A stretch of 64,000 nucleotides of DNA from Vreelandella azerica. GTDB lineage: Bacteria > Pseudomonadota > Gammaproteobacteria > Pseudomonadales > Halomonadaceae. Made by a program: the position numbers and the translations under genes. Below are positions 43,220-52,934 of this stretch, piece by piece. Each line of letters starts with the position of its first letter. The first letter of the stretch is position 1. The DNA is taken from assembly GCF_013112225.1 (NCBI RefSeq), contig NZ_JABFHI010000003.1, forward strand, positions 405,005-469,004, read 5' to 3'. A model generated the notes under the pieces. That model was not told the DNA's origin and searched no databases. It saw only the letters and a program-made list of their open reading frames with translations.

Positions 43220-43513
43220 AGATCATGGCGAAATATCAACGCCAATCTATTTGACTGGCCTGGCGATCAGCTAAGTAAAGCGTACTGCCGTGTTGATGTG
43301 GTGCGATCGCTATCAAGCCTGCGGTAAAAAAATGTTGAATACAGGTAATGCTTTTTAGGGCTTGCTCAAGAACTACTATTAATTAAAAAGTGGATAAAAG
43401 CGTAATTTCTATCATATGCAATTATACATGGATGAGGTGCCGATGTCAGAGTACAGGGGTTGTTCAATATTCTCCAAGCGAAACCTTACGCACTTTTTAA
43501 GGCGATTAACAGT
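43220..43513. other. Intergenic region between uspA and the sugar dehydrogenase gene, nothing found
   Basis: About 290 bp holding the uspA upstream region. It is AT-rich around 43330-43430. I see no convincing ORF, hairpin with T-run, or RNA gene. The uspA promoter must lie here. Confidence 0.5.
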
Positions 43514-44731
43514 TTAGGGTTGCTGTCTATTTAAACGGTGCAAGCTTCCCTGCGGGGCATCCGTTAATAGATAGAGTGCACCGTCGGGGGCCTGGCGAAT
43601 GTCACGAAGGCGACCCAGTTCCCCGCTTAAAACGACCTCACGGCCGATAATTTCGGTGTTCTTAGCGGTCGTATCGCTATTGTCATAACTAGTGTCTTGC
43701 CCCGTTTCAGCCAGTACCAGACGAACAAGCTGCTGGCTTGCCAGCCCTCCGGCAAGCAGGTGTCCCTGCCATTCCGGGAAAATATCGGACATTACCTGGG
43801 TTAATCCCGATGGTGCGAAACGGCCCTGAAAAACATGCACAGGGTCGCGCATGCCGGGAAGTGAATCCTTACCAATGGGTTGATTGGTGGTGTAATCGTT
43901 GCCTCGACTGACCCTTGGCCAGCCATAGTTTTCACCTGCTAGCAATTGATTGAGTTCGTCCCCGGTGCGTGGGCCATGTTCGGTCGCCCAGGCTTCGCCG
44001 TTGCTGAGAACCGTTAACCCTTGGATGTTGCGGTTGCCCAGGGTATAGATTTCATCCAACGTATTGGGGTCGTCAATGAAGGGGTTATCGTCAGGTACGC
44101 CACCGGTATCGGTCAGGCGCAGGGTTGAGCCAGCATGATCATCCCGGGCCTGAGCGCGGCTCGGGTCACGTCCGCGATCACCAATACTCATCAAGAGGGT
44201 GCCATCTTCAAGCCAAGCCAAGCGTGAACCGTAATGGCGTCCGGGCGCAGAGGCACGGTCCTGTTCAAAAAGATGTTCAACGGCTCCGATTGAATCCCCC
44301 TGCCACTTGGCTCGAGAGAGGGCTGTTCGGCTCTGGTTGCCCTCAGGTTTGCTCCAGGTAAAGTAGATCCAGTCGTTTTGGCCACCCGCCTGTCCAAAAC
44401 TGGGGTGAAGGGTAATATCCAGCAAACCGCCCTGGCCCTGGGTGCTTACGTTGGGCATGCCTGTCAGGGGTTGCTGGTTGCCTTGTTGATCAATCAGCAC
44501 CAGCTCCCCTGAGCGTTGGCTGACCAGATAGCGGCCATCCGGCAGGAAGGCGAGCGACCAGGGGTGATTCAGCCCATGGGCCACGCGCTCAATATTCAGC
44601 GTAAAGTGCTGGGTGGCAACGCTGAGCGAGGATTGGGCATAGACCGCCGTATTAATGGCCAGGGCGCCTATGAGGGCAAGAAGGATGCTGGTTATCCGCC
44701 TGCCCAAAGGCAAGCAATGAGAAATGGCCAT
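43514..44731 (-). CDS. PQQ-dependent aldose sugar dehydrogenase (Asd/YliI type)
   Basis: A soluble periplasmic six-bladed beta-propeller dehydrogenase of the sGDH family. The 405-residue precursor has a signal peptide ending near AVYAQS. It has GLNHPWSLAFLPDGRYLVSQR, then GQGGLLDITLHP, YGSRLAWLEDGTLLMSIGDRG, NRNIQGL and WATEHGPRTGDELN, the residues that in YliI line the PQQ and calcium site. No PQQ synthesis genes are in the window. Natural substrate is uncertain. Confidence 0.9.
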   Translation of the reverse strand: MAISHCLPLGRRITSILLALIGALAINTAVYAQSSLSVATQHFTLNIERVAHGLNHPWSLAFLPDGRYLVSQRSGELVLIDQQGNQQPLTGMPNVSTQGQGGLLDITLHPSFGQAGGQNDWIYFTWSKPEGNQSRTALSRAKWQGDSIGAVEHLFEQDRASAPGRHYGSRLAWLEDGTLLMSIGDRGRDPSRAQARDDHAGSTLRLTDTGGVPDDNPFIDDPNTLDEIYTLGNRNIQGLTVLSNGEAWATEHGPRTGDELNQLLAGENYGWPRVSRGNDYTTNQPIGKDSLPGMRDPVHVFQGRFAPSGLTQVMSDIFPEWQGHLLAGGLASQQLVRLVLAETGQDTSYDNSDTTAKNTEIIGREVVLSGELGRLRDIRQAPDGALYLLTDAPQGSLHRLNRQQP

Positions 44732-44811
44732 GTTGACTCTCCTTCCAAAACAGTCTTTACAGACTAGCAGGGATAGACAAGAGGAGCTTCAACGGCTGTT
44801 GTCTGTTGTCG

Positions 44812-45693
44812 CTACATCAATAAAGCCAGCAGAATCGGCAGGTAGAGCAACGCCATCAGGGTTGAGCAGAATACCAGGCTTGCCACGTACCCAGGCTCAC
44901 GTTTGGCGCGTTGGGCAAACAAGTAATTAAACACCGCGACCGGCATGCTCATCTGTAGAATCAAGATGCTGTGCGCCATGGTGGGCAGCTGGAGCAGATA
45001 ACCGATGGCCCAGGCGATCACCGCCGCTAGAGGGATGCGTATCAGGCTGAAGCGAACACCGGAGCTCAGGCTCTTGACCTGAATGCTGGCCAGCGATACT
45101 CCCAGCGTGATCAGCATCAGAGGTACGGTGAAACCAGACATCAAATCGACACTGTTGGCTAGCCAGAGTGGCAGCGATGTATCGGTCAAAAGCAGCGTCA
45201 TCGCGATGACAATGGCATAGACCGTTGGAGTTTTGGCCAAGGTCTTCAGTGGGTTACCCTGGCTACCGAGCAGGCTACCCAGGGTGAACTGAAACAGTGA
45301 TACCGTCACCATCACGGTAATGCCGTAGGCAAACCCCGCACTTCCGAAGGCATAAAGTACCACGGGCAGCCCCATATTGCCGGTATTGGGGTACATCATT
45401 GGGGCCAGTAGCACACGCCAGTCTCGGGCCAGCAGTTTGGCCACCGCAAAGGTGGCGGCTGCCATGGCGATCATCACCAGCGAGGTTGCCAGCATGGTGC
45501 GCCCGAAGGTAGTGGCATCAATATCCGCGCCGCTGAGTGAGGCCAGCACCAGAGCAGGCGTGCCGATGTTAAATACCAAGCGGGTCACAAAGTCGACGGG
45601 GTAAGGGTGCCCCTGGCGTACCCATGTGTATCCCAGGCCCGCGCCCGCAAGGACAGGGGCCATGACGGCAAAAAGCTCGGCAAGCATTAACAT
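44812..45693 (-). CDS. AEC (auxin efflux carrier) family permease
   Basis: A 293-residue integral membrane protein with about ten helices in two inverted repeats. Helix-breaking family motifs are PMMYPNTGNMGLPVVLYAFG in the first repeat and a C-terminal LILQMSMPVAVFNYLFAQ. AAGGA precedes the start. Family members export malate, malonate or other small molecules; substrate unknown. It is 80 bp upstream of the sugar dehydrogenase gene on the same strand. Confidence 0.86.
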   Translation of the reverse strand: MLMLAELFAVMAPVLAGAGLGYTWVRQGHPYPVDFVTRLVFNIGTPALVLASLSGADIDATTFGRTMLATSLVMIAMAAATFAVAKLLARDWRVLLAPMMYPNTGNMGLPVVLYAFGSAGFAYGITVMVTVSLFQFTLGSLLGSQGNPLKTLAKTPTVYAIVIAMTLLLTDTSLPLWLANSVDLMSGFTVPLMLITLGVSLASIQVKSLSSGVRFSLIRIPLAAVIAWAIGYLLQLPTMAHSILILQMSMPVAVFNYLFAQRAKREPGYVASLVFCSTLMALLYLPILLALLM

Positions 45694-45788
45694 TCCTTGA
45701 TGATTATTCAGCCCTTATTGTCGTTAATTAGGCCGCTAACTGGCAAGGTGAATGACCGAGAGTGAATAGCTAATAACCTTGCAAGGGG

Positions 45789-47913
45789 TTAAAACGCATA
45801 GCGTGCCGATAGCCACAGTCGACGACCTTCTTCGCTGTTGGCATACACATTGCCAAAGCGGGTGCCGTCGCCGTAAGCGCGGTAATCAACAAAGTCCTTG
45901 TCCAACAGATTGTAGAGAGTGGCGCTAAGGTCCAGATTATCAGTAAACGCATAGTCGGCCCCCAGGTGGAACAATGAATAGGCCTTGAAATCACCCAGGT
46001 CATCAAAAGACGGCGCTCCCCTGACGCTTTCCCGGTTGCGGTAACGCTCGCTGCGGTATTCAGCTGAGAGCCAAGTATCCAGTTTCGCTGTGGCTTGCCA
46101 GCGCAAAGTAGTATTGAGAGCGTGTTCGGGCGTATCGGTCAGCGGCTCACCACGGTTGTTGCCGCTTTTCTGCTCGCTATCGGTATAGGTGTAGTTAGCG
46201 CTCAACTGCCATGCAGGCGTGAACTGATAGCGGGCTGACAGCTCGACCCCTGGGTCACGGCCTCATCAATATTAACCTGCTGGCTGTAGATGCCATCCGG
46301 TACCAGAGGATCATTCTCGACCAGGATGTCGTCACCGTTGGCAATCTTATCGTCGAACTCGTTGTAGAAGAGGGCCGCACTGGCAGAGAACCCAGCCTGG
46401 TTATCGTAATGGGCGCCCAGTTCGCTGCTGGTGCTGGTTTCCGGCTCAAGATCCGAGTTGCCAATGGTCAGAATGGTGCCTTGACCGGTGACACCGTTGA
46501 TGCCTGAGTGAAGCGCGTTCAGGGTAGGCGTTTTGTAGCCTCGGCTGATACCGCCTTTCAGCGTCCAGTGGGCAGTGGTATTCCACACCAGGTAGCCACG
46601 CGGGCTGAACTGGCTGCCAAAGGCGTCGTGGTGATCGTAGCGGCCACCCAGGGTCAGGGCGAGATCATCGCGCAGCAGCCATTCGTCTTCAGTAAACAGC
46701 GACCAGGTCGTCTGGGCGAAGGTTTCATTCGCCAGGCCGTCATCCAACTCGGCATCCCACCACTGCAGCCCGAGAGTGGTCATATGCTCGTCAAGCGGTA
46801 GCGTAAACTTGCTATTCAGAACGCTATTGGTGGTTTTAAGCTCGCGGGGTGCGCCGCCCACAATACCTGGGAAGCCTTCATAGGCCACCCCTTCTTCACC
46901 TGGAATGGTGCGCCCTTTGGTTTGTGTGGTGTTGCGCATCAGGCTGGACTCAAGCGTCCCCGCCGCAAAGTACCCGGTATGGCCGATCGCCAGCTGCTCG
47001 CGCTCGAAGCGCAATTCGTCTGAATAGCCATTGGCGACGCCTGGGTTGGGCGCGCAGCTGCGGGTACGGCCATCCAGCGTGCCTAATTGGCAGTCGTCAT
47101 TGGTATAGCGCTGGCGATTCACTTCGCCATCCAGCCACAGATCATGGTTATCGGAAGGTGTCCAGGTCAGCTTGCCACCCAGGTTATAGATGTCGCCTTC
47201 CACCGGGCTGGGGCCACGCTGACTGACCTCTATGGGGTTACCGCTGGCGTCGGTGTAAGTGAGTGCTGATGCATCGCGTTGATAGAAACGCCCACGTAGC
47301 TGAACACCCAGGGTATCCTCAATCAGGGGGCCACTGGTGTAGAGGTTGACCTCGCGACGGTCACCAAACTCCCGATCCTGATTAAACGTGTTTTCAATGC
47401 CCACCGAGCCGACCCATTCGCGATCCACCCGGCGTGTGATGATGTTGATCACACCGCCCATGGCATCAGAGCCATAGAGGGTCGACATTGGCCCGCGGAT
47501 CACTTCGATACGCTCAATGCTGGAAACCGGCGGAAAAAGCGGGTAGCCGTTGCGCCAAAGCCGTTTGGCGTGACGCTGCCAGCCGCATTCTGGCGCCGCC
47601 CATCAATCAGGATCAAGGTGTAGTCACTAGGCATGCCACGCAGGCTGATAGTTTGGCCGCCGGTTTTGCCCACTTGCCCGCCCACATCGACACCTTCTAC
47701 ATTGCGCAGGGCATCTGCCACGCTGGTAACCCGCTGGCGCTGGAGTTCCTGTCGGGAAATGACCGAGATACTTGCTGGGGCATCGACCATCGCCTGCTCA
47801 AAACCACTGGCCGAGACGACGATCTTATCCAGTGATTCAGACTCCTGGGCGTGAACCATCGTCGTGGTAAGGCTGATGGTGACGGCCAGGGCCGTGCGAG
47901 GGAAGCGTGGCAT
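45789..47913 (-). CDS. TonB-dependent outer-membrane receptor, CirA-like (two apparent frameshifts)
   Basis: A ligand-gated porin, probably for a ferric siderophore. A signal peptide ends at MVHAQES; then a TonB-box-like DKIVVSASGFEQ, the plug domain (DAPASISVISRQELQ, TISLRGMPSDYTLILIDGRRQN, IRGPMSTLYGSDAMGGVINIITR) and the barrel ending in ...LWLSARYAF with a terminal Phe. Two breaks: A5 at 47534-47538 (one more base gives FFPPVSSIERIEV) and C4 at 46247-46250 (one more base gives TQGVELSARYQF). Corrected length is about 708 residues. A Fur-box-like site lies upstream. The ligand is unknown. Confidence 0.9.
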
Positions 47914-47960
47914 TATGATCTCCTTTAATGATATTAATTAACAAATAGCACTGATTTTTT

Positions 47961-47979
47961 AATGGTTATTGTTATCATC
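47961..47979. promoter_or_regulatory. Fur-box-like operator upstream of the TonB receptor
   Basis: Read on the minus strand, GATGATAACAATAACCATT matches 12 of 19 positions of the classical Fur box GATAATGATAATCATTATC. It lies 48 bp before the receptor start, where iron repression would be expected. The match was counted by eye. Confidence 0.5.
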
Positions 47980-48073
47980 TGCTGCCTGGAGTCTAATGCA
48001 ATATATTCCTATTTGCGACTTGTTTTCGTTTACTCCCCTTGAGAGCTGTAAATCCAGCGTCTAGCGTCTAATA

Positions 48074-48514
48074 TGCTGTGTTCTTTTTCAGGTGCTATGG
48101 CGCAATCTGGCTCAGCGATTTCAGGCTGATATGTGTCAGGACACCTATGAACATGCCCAGCGGTTAGATATGGCGTTTTTTGAGTCGAGAAGCTCTGGCC
48201 GCTGACCTCCCTGGCCAGAGCGCTACTTAAAGACCCGCCCATACTGGTGCTGTATGAAGCTACCAGCGCGGTTGATAACGAAACTGAGGCGGCGATTCAG
48301 CGCTCCCTTGAACGCATTGCCCGCGGGCGTACCGTCTGCCTACCGGCTGTCCACCATAGTTGACGCTGATGAAATTGTGGTGATCGAAAAAGGGCAGGTC
48401 GCTGAGCGAGGTAACTACTTAAGCGTGCTGGCAGCCAACAGCCATTATGCCGCCCAATGGCGGGTACAGACCGGGGCTGCCCGGGCGCACGATAGGGAGA
48501 CCCTGGCCGACTAG
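48074..48514 (+). pseudogene. Remnant of an ABC exporter-type transporter with internal deletion
   Basis: Two pieces of one protein remain. 48074 to about 48198 encodes membrane-domain sequence ([33 protein letters not shown]). From about 48202 it jumps to the end of the ATPase: [14 protein letters not shown] then [16 protein letters not shown], where the Walker B DE reads YE, and after a further frameshift [23 protein letters not shown]. Walker A and most of the signature motif are deleted. It is truly decayed, not just misread. It may be the remnant of a transporter that worked with the neighbouring TonB receptor (YbtPQ-like), an inference from position only. Confidence 0.8.
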
Positions 48515-49086
48515 CGGTTGATCAGCCGGGCGGACAGGTTGACTGGCACATGGGGATCAAGCTGCTGATAGCCTAACAGCGCTAGCAGAGTGCGTACTGT
48601 CGGGTTGGCCATCAGTGCATTGCCATCCAGTGCCATCGGCGCGGCAGGAGTGACACGGATGTCATTCAGCCCTTCACGGGTAAAGCGCAGCGGAATAGCC
48701 TCTTCCTGATTGATCAGATCCGTCTGGATACGAAATGTCAGCGTTTCAATCATTGATTCACCAAGATCCAGTTGGTCTAGTCGCTCAGGTGCCATCTGCG
48801 CTTCAAGCGTCACCAGAGGCTGGCTGGCCAGCAGTCTGACCCAGGCAGGCAGATTGCCGAGGCGGGTAAAAACATCTGTCTGATCAAGGCTTAGCGGTAA
48901 ACGCAGCACACCTTCCGAGCTGATATCACCGCGTAGCTGGCGCACTTCATACTGTTCGGTTCTGGCTGCCTCACCCTCGTTCTGGGTAAGTGAAGCGGTC
49001 AGCTTCGAATACTGGGGGTCGAGTTGCCAATCCGCCTGCACTGCCAGCGCCAGAGGTAAAAACACCACGGCAAACAAGCCTTTCAT
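48511..49086 (-). CDS. YceI-like periplasmic protein
   Basis: A 191-residue protein with a signal peptide (LPLALAVQA) and a lipocalin-like beta pattern: WQLDPQYSKLTASLTQN at the start, LRGDISSEGVLRLPLSLDQTDV, and a terminal VNLSARLINR. It resembles the YceI family, whose members bind isoprenoids, but similarity is moderate. It is convergent with, and overlaps the end of, the ABC remnant. Confidence 0.65.
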   Translation of the reverse strand: MKGLFAVVFLPLALAVQADWQLDPQYSKLTASLTQNEGEAARTEQYEVRQLRGDISSEGVLRLPLSLDQTDVFTRLGNLPAWVRLLASQPLVTLEAQMAPERLDQLDLGESMIETLTFRIQTDLINQEEAIPLRFTREGLNDIRVTPAAPMALDGNALMANPTVRTLLALLGYQQLDPHVPVNLSARLINR

Positions 49087-49202
49087 AAGTCATCTCCATA
49101 TGGGTTACCCTCATAGACTCGAAGCCCGCATAAAAGTGCCCTGTGCCGAATGGAAAGGGCTAGCCCCAGCGAACAAGTTTCGCTATGATATGCGCGCTTT
49201 AC

Positions 49203-49279
<77 letters not shown>

Positions 49280-49291
49280 TTTTTCAATGAC

Positions 49292-49468
49292 TTACCCGCG
49301 TTTTATTCCTGCCTCGCCGTACTGTTTTTTTATTCCAAGTGTCAACCAAATTTTGCGCGCTGGTCTATCGACCAGTTCATGGCGGGTGATACGGCTGACT
49401 TGCGCTTTGCCTTGTTGGGTCTCAACAGCTTCCCGCAGCGATGTGTAAAGGTCATCAAAAATGCTCAT
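49292..49468 (-). pseudogene. Truncated HigA/NadS-like XRE antitoxin remnant
   Basis: The 58-residue frame starts MSIFDDLYTSLREAVETQQG and continues KAQVSRITRHEL, which matches the N-terminal leader of XRE antitoxins of the NadS/YiaG type. The helix-turn-helix that should follow (DVKAIR...LSQ...) is absent; the sequence becomes unrelated after RHEL. No partner toxin gene is seen. It lies 13 bp from the 3' end of the tRNA, on the opposite strand. Recognition is from memory of the family leader, so moderate. Confidence 0.5.
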
Positions 49469-49578
49469 GGGGCAACTTGGCTAATCCTTACTCTGATTCT
49501 GCTTGTTGAATGCGTACCTTGTACGCGCTCCTGTTCAGGCGCTATGGTGAGATCAAACCCCTCATTATGGAGCCTGCT

Positions 49579-50054
49579 ATGATTAGCCCCACAGACAAGA
49601 TTCACCTACAACGCTGTATTGAGCTGGCTGAAGAAGCCCTGGCTGCTGGTGATGAGCCCTTCGGTAGCCTACTGGTGGGGGCGAGCGGAGAAGTGTTGAG
49701 GGAAGACCGCAACCGGATTGCGGGGGTGACTCGACCCGTCACCCTGAGTTTGCCCTGGCTCGTTGGGCCGCTAATCACCTGACGCCAGAAGAGCGTCAGG
49801 AAGCCTGTGTCTACACTTCAGGCGAGCATTGCCCCATGTGCGCGGCTGCCCATGGCTGGGTAGGCCTCGGGCGCATTGTGTATGTTAGCTCTTCACAACA
49901 GCTAGGCCGCTGGTTGAGCGAGTGGGGCGTGGCGCCTCCACCGGTGGCCACTTTGCCTATCCAGCAAGTTGTGCCGGGGTTGCAAGTTGATGGCCCCTGG
50001 CTTGAAATGGAAAGCACAATGCAGGCATTACATTGGCGCTGCCACCATGCCTGA
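49579..50054 (+). CDS. Nucleoside/cytidine deaminase-family zinc enzyme (apparent frameshift)
   Basis: A cytidine/deoxycytidylate deaminase-fold enzyme of about 158 residues. After AEEALAAGDEPFGSLLVG the frame breaks at five G (49722-49726). One more G restores IAGGDSTRHPEFALARWA, with the zinc His and catalytic Glu (HPE), and leads into TSGEHCPMCAAAH with the two zinc Cys. GGAG lies six bases before ATG 49579. It is convergent with the RlpA-like gene. Substrate (guanine, cytosine or other) is not determinable. Confidence 0.85.
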
Positions 50055-50067
50055 AAGCGACTGATGT

Positions 50068-50451
50068 TCAGTCTGCCTGAGTAATCAACACCGGGGCGAC
50101 GCCGCGGTTCAACATGCCAAGCTTCTGGGCAGCCCGTTTGGATAGATCAATCACGCGACCTTTGATGAAGGGCCCTCTGTCATTGATAACCACTTCGACC
50201 GTCTGGCCTGTATCGGTACGCACAACTTTAACCCGAGTACCAAAAGGCAGGCTTTTATGTGCCGCGGTCAGTTCCTGCTGGTCGAAGCTTTCCCCACTGG
50301 CCGTGGTTTTACCTTGGAAGTAATCGCTGTAATAAGAGGCAAAGCCTTTTTGAATAACGCTGTTATCAGTGCTGGCCTGCAAGGTGCTGGATGTGCCCAA
50401 CAACACCATGATAAAACATAGGAGCGGCACTACACGCTTGATAGTTGGCAT
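50068..50451 (-). CDS. RlpA-like double-psi beta-barrel protein
   Basis: A 127-residue exported protein with a signal peptide (VPLLCFIMVLLGTSSTLQAS) and a RlpA/expansin-type domain: GFASYYSDYFQGKTTASGE, LTAAHKSLPFGTRVKV, and VINDRGPFIKGRVIDLSKRAA with the catalytic-type Asp. RlpA proteins are lytic transglycosylases acting on denuded glycans. It lacks the SPOR domain of full RlpA, so septal targeting is not expected from sequence. Confidence 0.87.
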   Translation of the reverse strand: MPTIKRVVPLLCFIMVLLGTSSTLQASTDNSVIQKGFASYYSDYFQGKTTASGESFDQQELTAAHKSLPFGTRVKVVRTDTGQTVEVVINDRGPFIKGRVIDLSKRAAQKLGMLNRGVAPVLITQAD

Positions 50452-50743
50452 AAAATGACCTCGTAGAATTGATTCTTGCAGCTAGCAAGAAATGTATCAC
50501 ATAAATATTAAAATTTGCTTATAGTGGCTTTTACACTGGTTTTAGGCAAGTTTAACCGATTTTGTGCGCATTTTCTGTCCGAGTTGTTAGCCGTTGGTAA
50601 TGCCTGTAGCGGCTCTTGAAGCCAACAAAGGTTGATTTGCCTACAGTTTCTAGCAGATTTTCTGGACGATCAGCCACTGAAACTGATGACAAAAAGGGCA
50701 GGAAGCTAATGATCCTGCCGATAAAAACGCCTGGAGAAAAACA
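50452..50743. other. Intergenic region between the RlpA-like gene and cytochrome b561, nothing firm
   Basis: 292 bp of relatively AT-rich divergent upstream DNA for two genes. No ORF, RNA gene or strong hairpin could be supported. Promoters for both neighbours should lie here. Confidence 0.45.
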
Positions 50744-51301
50744 ATGCACGAACTTGACCACTATATTTATCCACATCGGGTACTTCACTGGCTGGTAGCC
50801 GCTGTCATCGTGCTGTCGCTGGCCAGCGGCGCCATATTGGGAACGCTGGGCTTTGAACGTGCAGTGGCACTGGCGGGGCAGGAGGTTACCAACGCATTCT
50901 ATACGGCGCATAAAACCCTGGGTGTGGGGCTTTTGTTATTGATGACCCTGCGGATTATCACGCGCTTGGCCTTTGTTGTGCCAGACCATGAGCCACCGCT
51001 GAATGCGTTTGAGCGCGTGGTCAGTACCAGTGTGCATCATCTACTGTATCTGGCGCTGATTGCCATGCCGCTGTTGGGCTGGTGGGCAACGGCGACGGGG
51101 GGATTCCCGGTACAGTTTTTCCAATGGACGCTGCCGCCCATCTTTGCTGAAAACAAAGCGCTTTCGGAAACCCTGTTCATCTGGCACGGGCGCCTGGGCT
51201 GGGCCATTCTGGCCTTGACGGTTTTGCACATCACGGGGGCACTTTATCACTGGCGAATCAAGCGCGATAACGTGATGAAGCGCATGAGCCTTTTTGAGTA
51301 A
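50744..51301 (+). CDS. Cytochrome b561 (CybB family)
   Basis: A 185-residue di-heme membrane cytochrome with four helices. Candidate heme histidines are in PHRVLHWLVA, TAHKTLGVG, and the C-terminal IWHGRLGWAI and LHITGALYHW. It may pass electrons from quinol, including superoxide-dependent quinone cycling as shown for E. coli CybB. GGAG lies 8 bases before the ATG. It is convergent with argP. Confidence 0.9.
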   Translation: MHELDHYIYPHRVLHWLVAAVIVLSLASGAILGTLGFERAVALAGQEVTNAFYTAHKTLGVGLLLLMTLRIITRLAFVVPDHEPPLNAFERVVSTSVHHLLYLALIAMPLLGWWATATGGFPVQFFQWTLPPIFAENKALSETLFIWHGRLGWAILALTVLHITGALYHWRIKRDNVMKRMSLFE

Positions 51302-51325
51302 TAGCAAGGCATGATGCCAGCAGGT

Positions 51326-52195
51326 TTATTGCAGAGTGACATTGCCAAGCGCCTGGGAGAGGTGCTGGATAAGTTCACCGCTGTGGCGCCAGTAGTGCCA
51401 GTAAAGGGGCACCTTGAGCGTTTGTGAGGGGGCAATGCTGGCCAATTCCCCGTTTTCGATCAGTGATCTTGCCTGCATGAAGGGGATCATACCGTACCCC
51501 ATGCCCGCTGCAGCAAGCTGAACAAAGCCCTCCGAGGACGGGCACAGGTGGTGAGGAAAATAACCCTGATAGCCGCACTGTGCCATGAAGCGGTGCTGTA
51601 ACTGATCATTCGGACCATAGACAATGGCAGGTGCCTGTGCCAGTGCGTCAGGCGTTACCCCTTCTGGAAAGTAACGTTGCCGGTAGTCGGGCGTGGCCAG
51701 CGGGTGGTAGTGCATGTCACCTAATGGCTGGCAGCGAGCCCCAGCAATGGGGGTTGGCGTGGCGCACAGGCAGGCAGCAACATCCCCATCGCGCAAACGC
51801 TTTAACCCCACATCCTGGTCTTCGACGACAAGGTCAACCAGCACACCGTGCTGCTGGCAACTGGCGGCTATTGTTTTCGCCCACCAGGTAGCCAAACTGT
51901 CGGCGTTGATGGCAATGCGCAGACGCGGTGCTGCATCATCCAGGGTGGGCAGGGCGCCGCTCAGGTCGCGCTCCAGCAACTGCACCTGCTGATAATGAGT
52001 CAACAGGCGTTGGCCAGCAGGCGTGGGCGCCAGGTGCGGATGTCGAACCAGCACGGGTTGGCCAATACGCACCTCAAGCGCCTTGATGCGCTGTGAAATG
52101 GCCGACTGGGACAGGCCAATCAAGTCTCCAGCCCGTTCAAAGCCGCCGCACTCGACCACGCTCGCCAGTGCTTGCAATAGCTTGTAATCCAGCAT
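51326..52195 (-). CDS. argP: LysR-family regulator ArgP (IciA)
   Basis: Transcriptional activator of the amino-acid exporter gene argO in response to arginine or lysine. The 289-residue protein starts DYKLLQALASVVECGGF, followed by the LysR helix-turn-helix (LSQSAISQRIKALE) and a periplasmic-binding-like effector domain (LRIAINADSLATWW). It is divergent from argO with a 124-bp AT-rich spacer. Confidence 0.92.
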   Translation of the reverse strand: MLDYKLLQALASVVECGGFERAGDLIGLSQSAISQRIKALEVRIGQPVLVRHPHLAPTPAGQRLLTHYQQVQLLERDLSGALPTLDDAAPRLRIAINADSLATWWAKTIAASCQQHGVLVDLVVEDQDVGLKRLRDGDVAACLCATPTPIAGARCQPLGDMHYHPLATPDYRQRYFPEGVTPDALAQAPAIVYGPNDQLQHRFMAQCGYQGYFPHHLCPSSEGFVQLAAAGMGYGMIPFMQARSLIENGELASIAPSQTLKVPLYWHYWRHSGELIQHLSQALGNVTLQ

Positions 52196-52319
52196 GACGT
52201 GCCTCGCAATGTCGTTATTAGAAAAATTAATGCAGCATTAGCATGATGATTTTTTAATATGAAGACCAGCCGCTATGCTGCTGTCAATTTGAATCAATAG
52301 CACAGGAGTGAGGCGTACC
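52196..52319. promoter_or_regulatory. argP-argO divergent control region
   Basis: This spacer contains an AT-rich stretch around 52210-52265. In E. coli ArgP binds this region and activates argO when arginine is present. Exact boxes could not be set by eye. Confidence 0.5.
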
Positions 52320-52934
52320 ATGTGGGAAAGTTACCTGACAGGGCTGTTCGTTTGCGGTGGCATCATCATGGCGATTGGTGCTCAGAATGCCTATGTGTTG
52401 GGGCTGGCCATCCGCCGTGAACATCATTGGTGGTCAGCCGGCATGTGTATCAGCGCAGATATCGTGCTGCTGACAGCGGGTATGTTCGGTGTCAGCGCGG
52501 TCTTACTGACCATGCCCAGTGCCATGGAAGCCCTGCGCTGGGTCGGCGTGGTGTTCTTGAGCTATCTGGCGGCCATGGCCTTTATACGTACGGCCACGGG
52601 GCGCCAGGGTTTGAAGGCTGCAGCGGAAAAAAGCCGCAGCCTGGTTCAGGTGCTGTTGGCGACACTGGCGGTCACGGTGCTTAACCCTCAGGTCTATCTG
52701 GATACCCTGCTGCTGATCCCTGCCATTGGCGCCCAGCAAAGCAGTGCCTCCACATTTGTGGCAGGGGCTGCAACCGCTTCTGTGGGCTGGTTCAGCCTGC
52801 TAGCCTGGGGAGGCGCCAGGCTGTCGCCCTGGCTGTCACGCCCCAGGGTGTGGCGCAGTATCGATGGTCTGATAGGCGCCATGATGGCGGCTGTCGCCAT
52901 TCAACTGGCGCTGGGTAGTGCCTTTCTGAACTGA
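52320..52934 (+). CDS. argO: L-arginine/L-lysine exporter ArgO (LysE family)
   Basis: Exports basic amino acids. The 204-residue protein has about six helices with the LysE hallmarks GIIMAIGAQNAYVLGLAI near the N-terminus and LAVTVLNPQVYLDTLLL mid-protein, plus ...VGWFSLLAWG. ATG 52320 has GAGG six bases upstream; GTG 52308 is an alternative. The ArgP neighbour supports the assignment. It stops directly against the convergent ltaE stop. Confidence 0.93.
   Translation: MWESYLTGLFVCGGIIMAIGAQNAYVLGLAIRREHHWWSAGMCISADIVLLTAGMFGVSAVLLTMPSAMEALRWVGVVFLSYLAAMAFIRTATGRQGLKAAAEKSRSLVQVLLATLAVTVLNPQVYLDTLLLIPAIGAQQSSASTFVAGAATASVGWFSLLAWGGARLSPWLSRPRVWRSIDGLIGAMMAAVAIQLALGSAFLN

Noticed and set aside
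48254..48514. A separate 86-residue gene starting [10 protein letters not shown]
   Set aside because: Its C-terminal half is the end of an ABC ATPase and the upstream bases encode the preceding ATPase part in another frame, so it is a piece of the transporter remnant.
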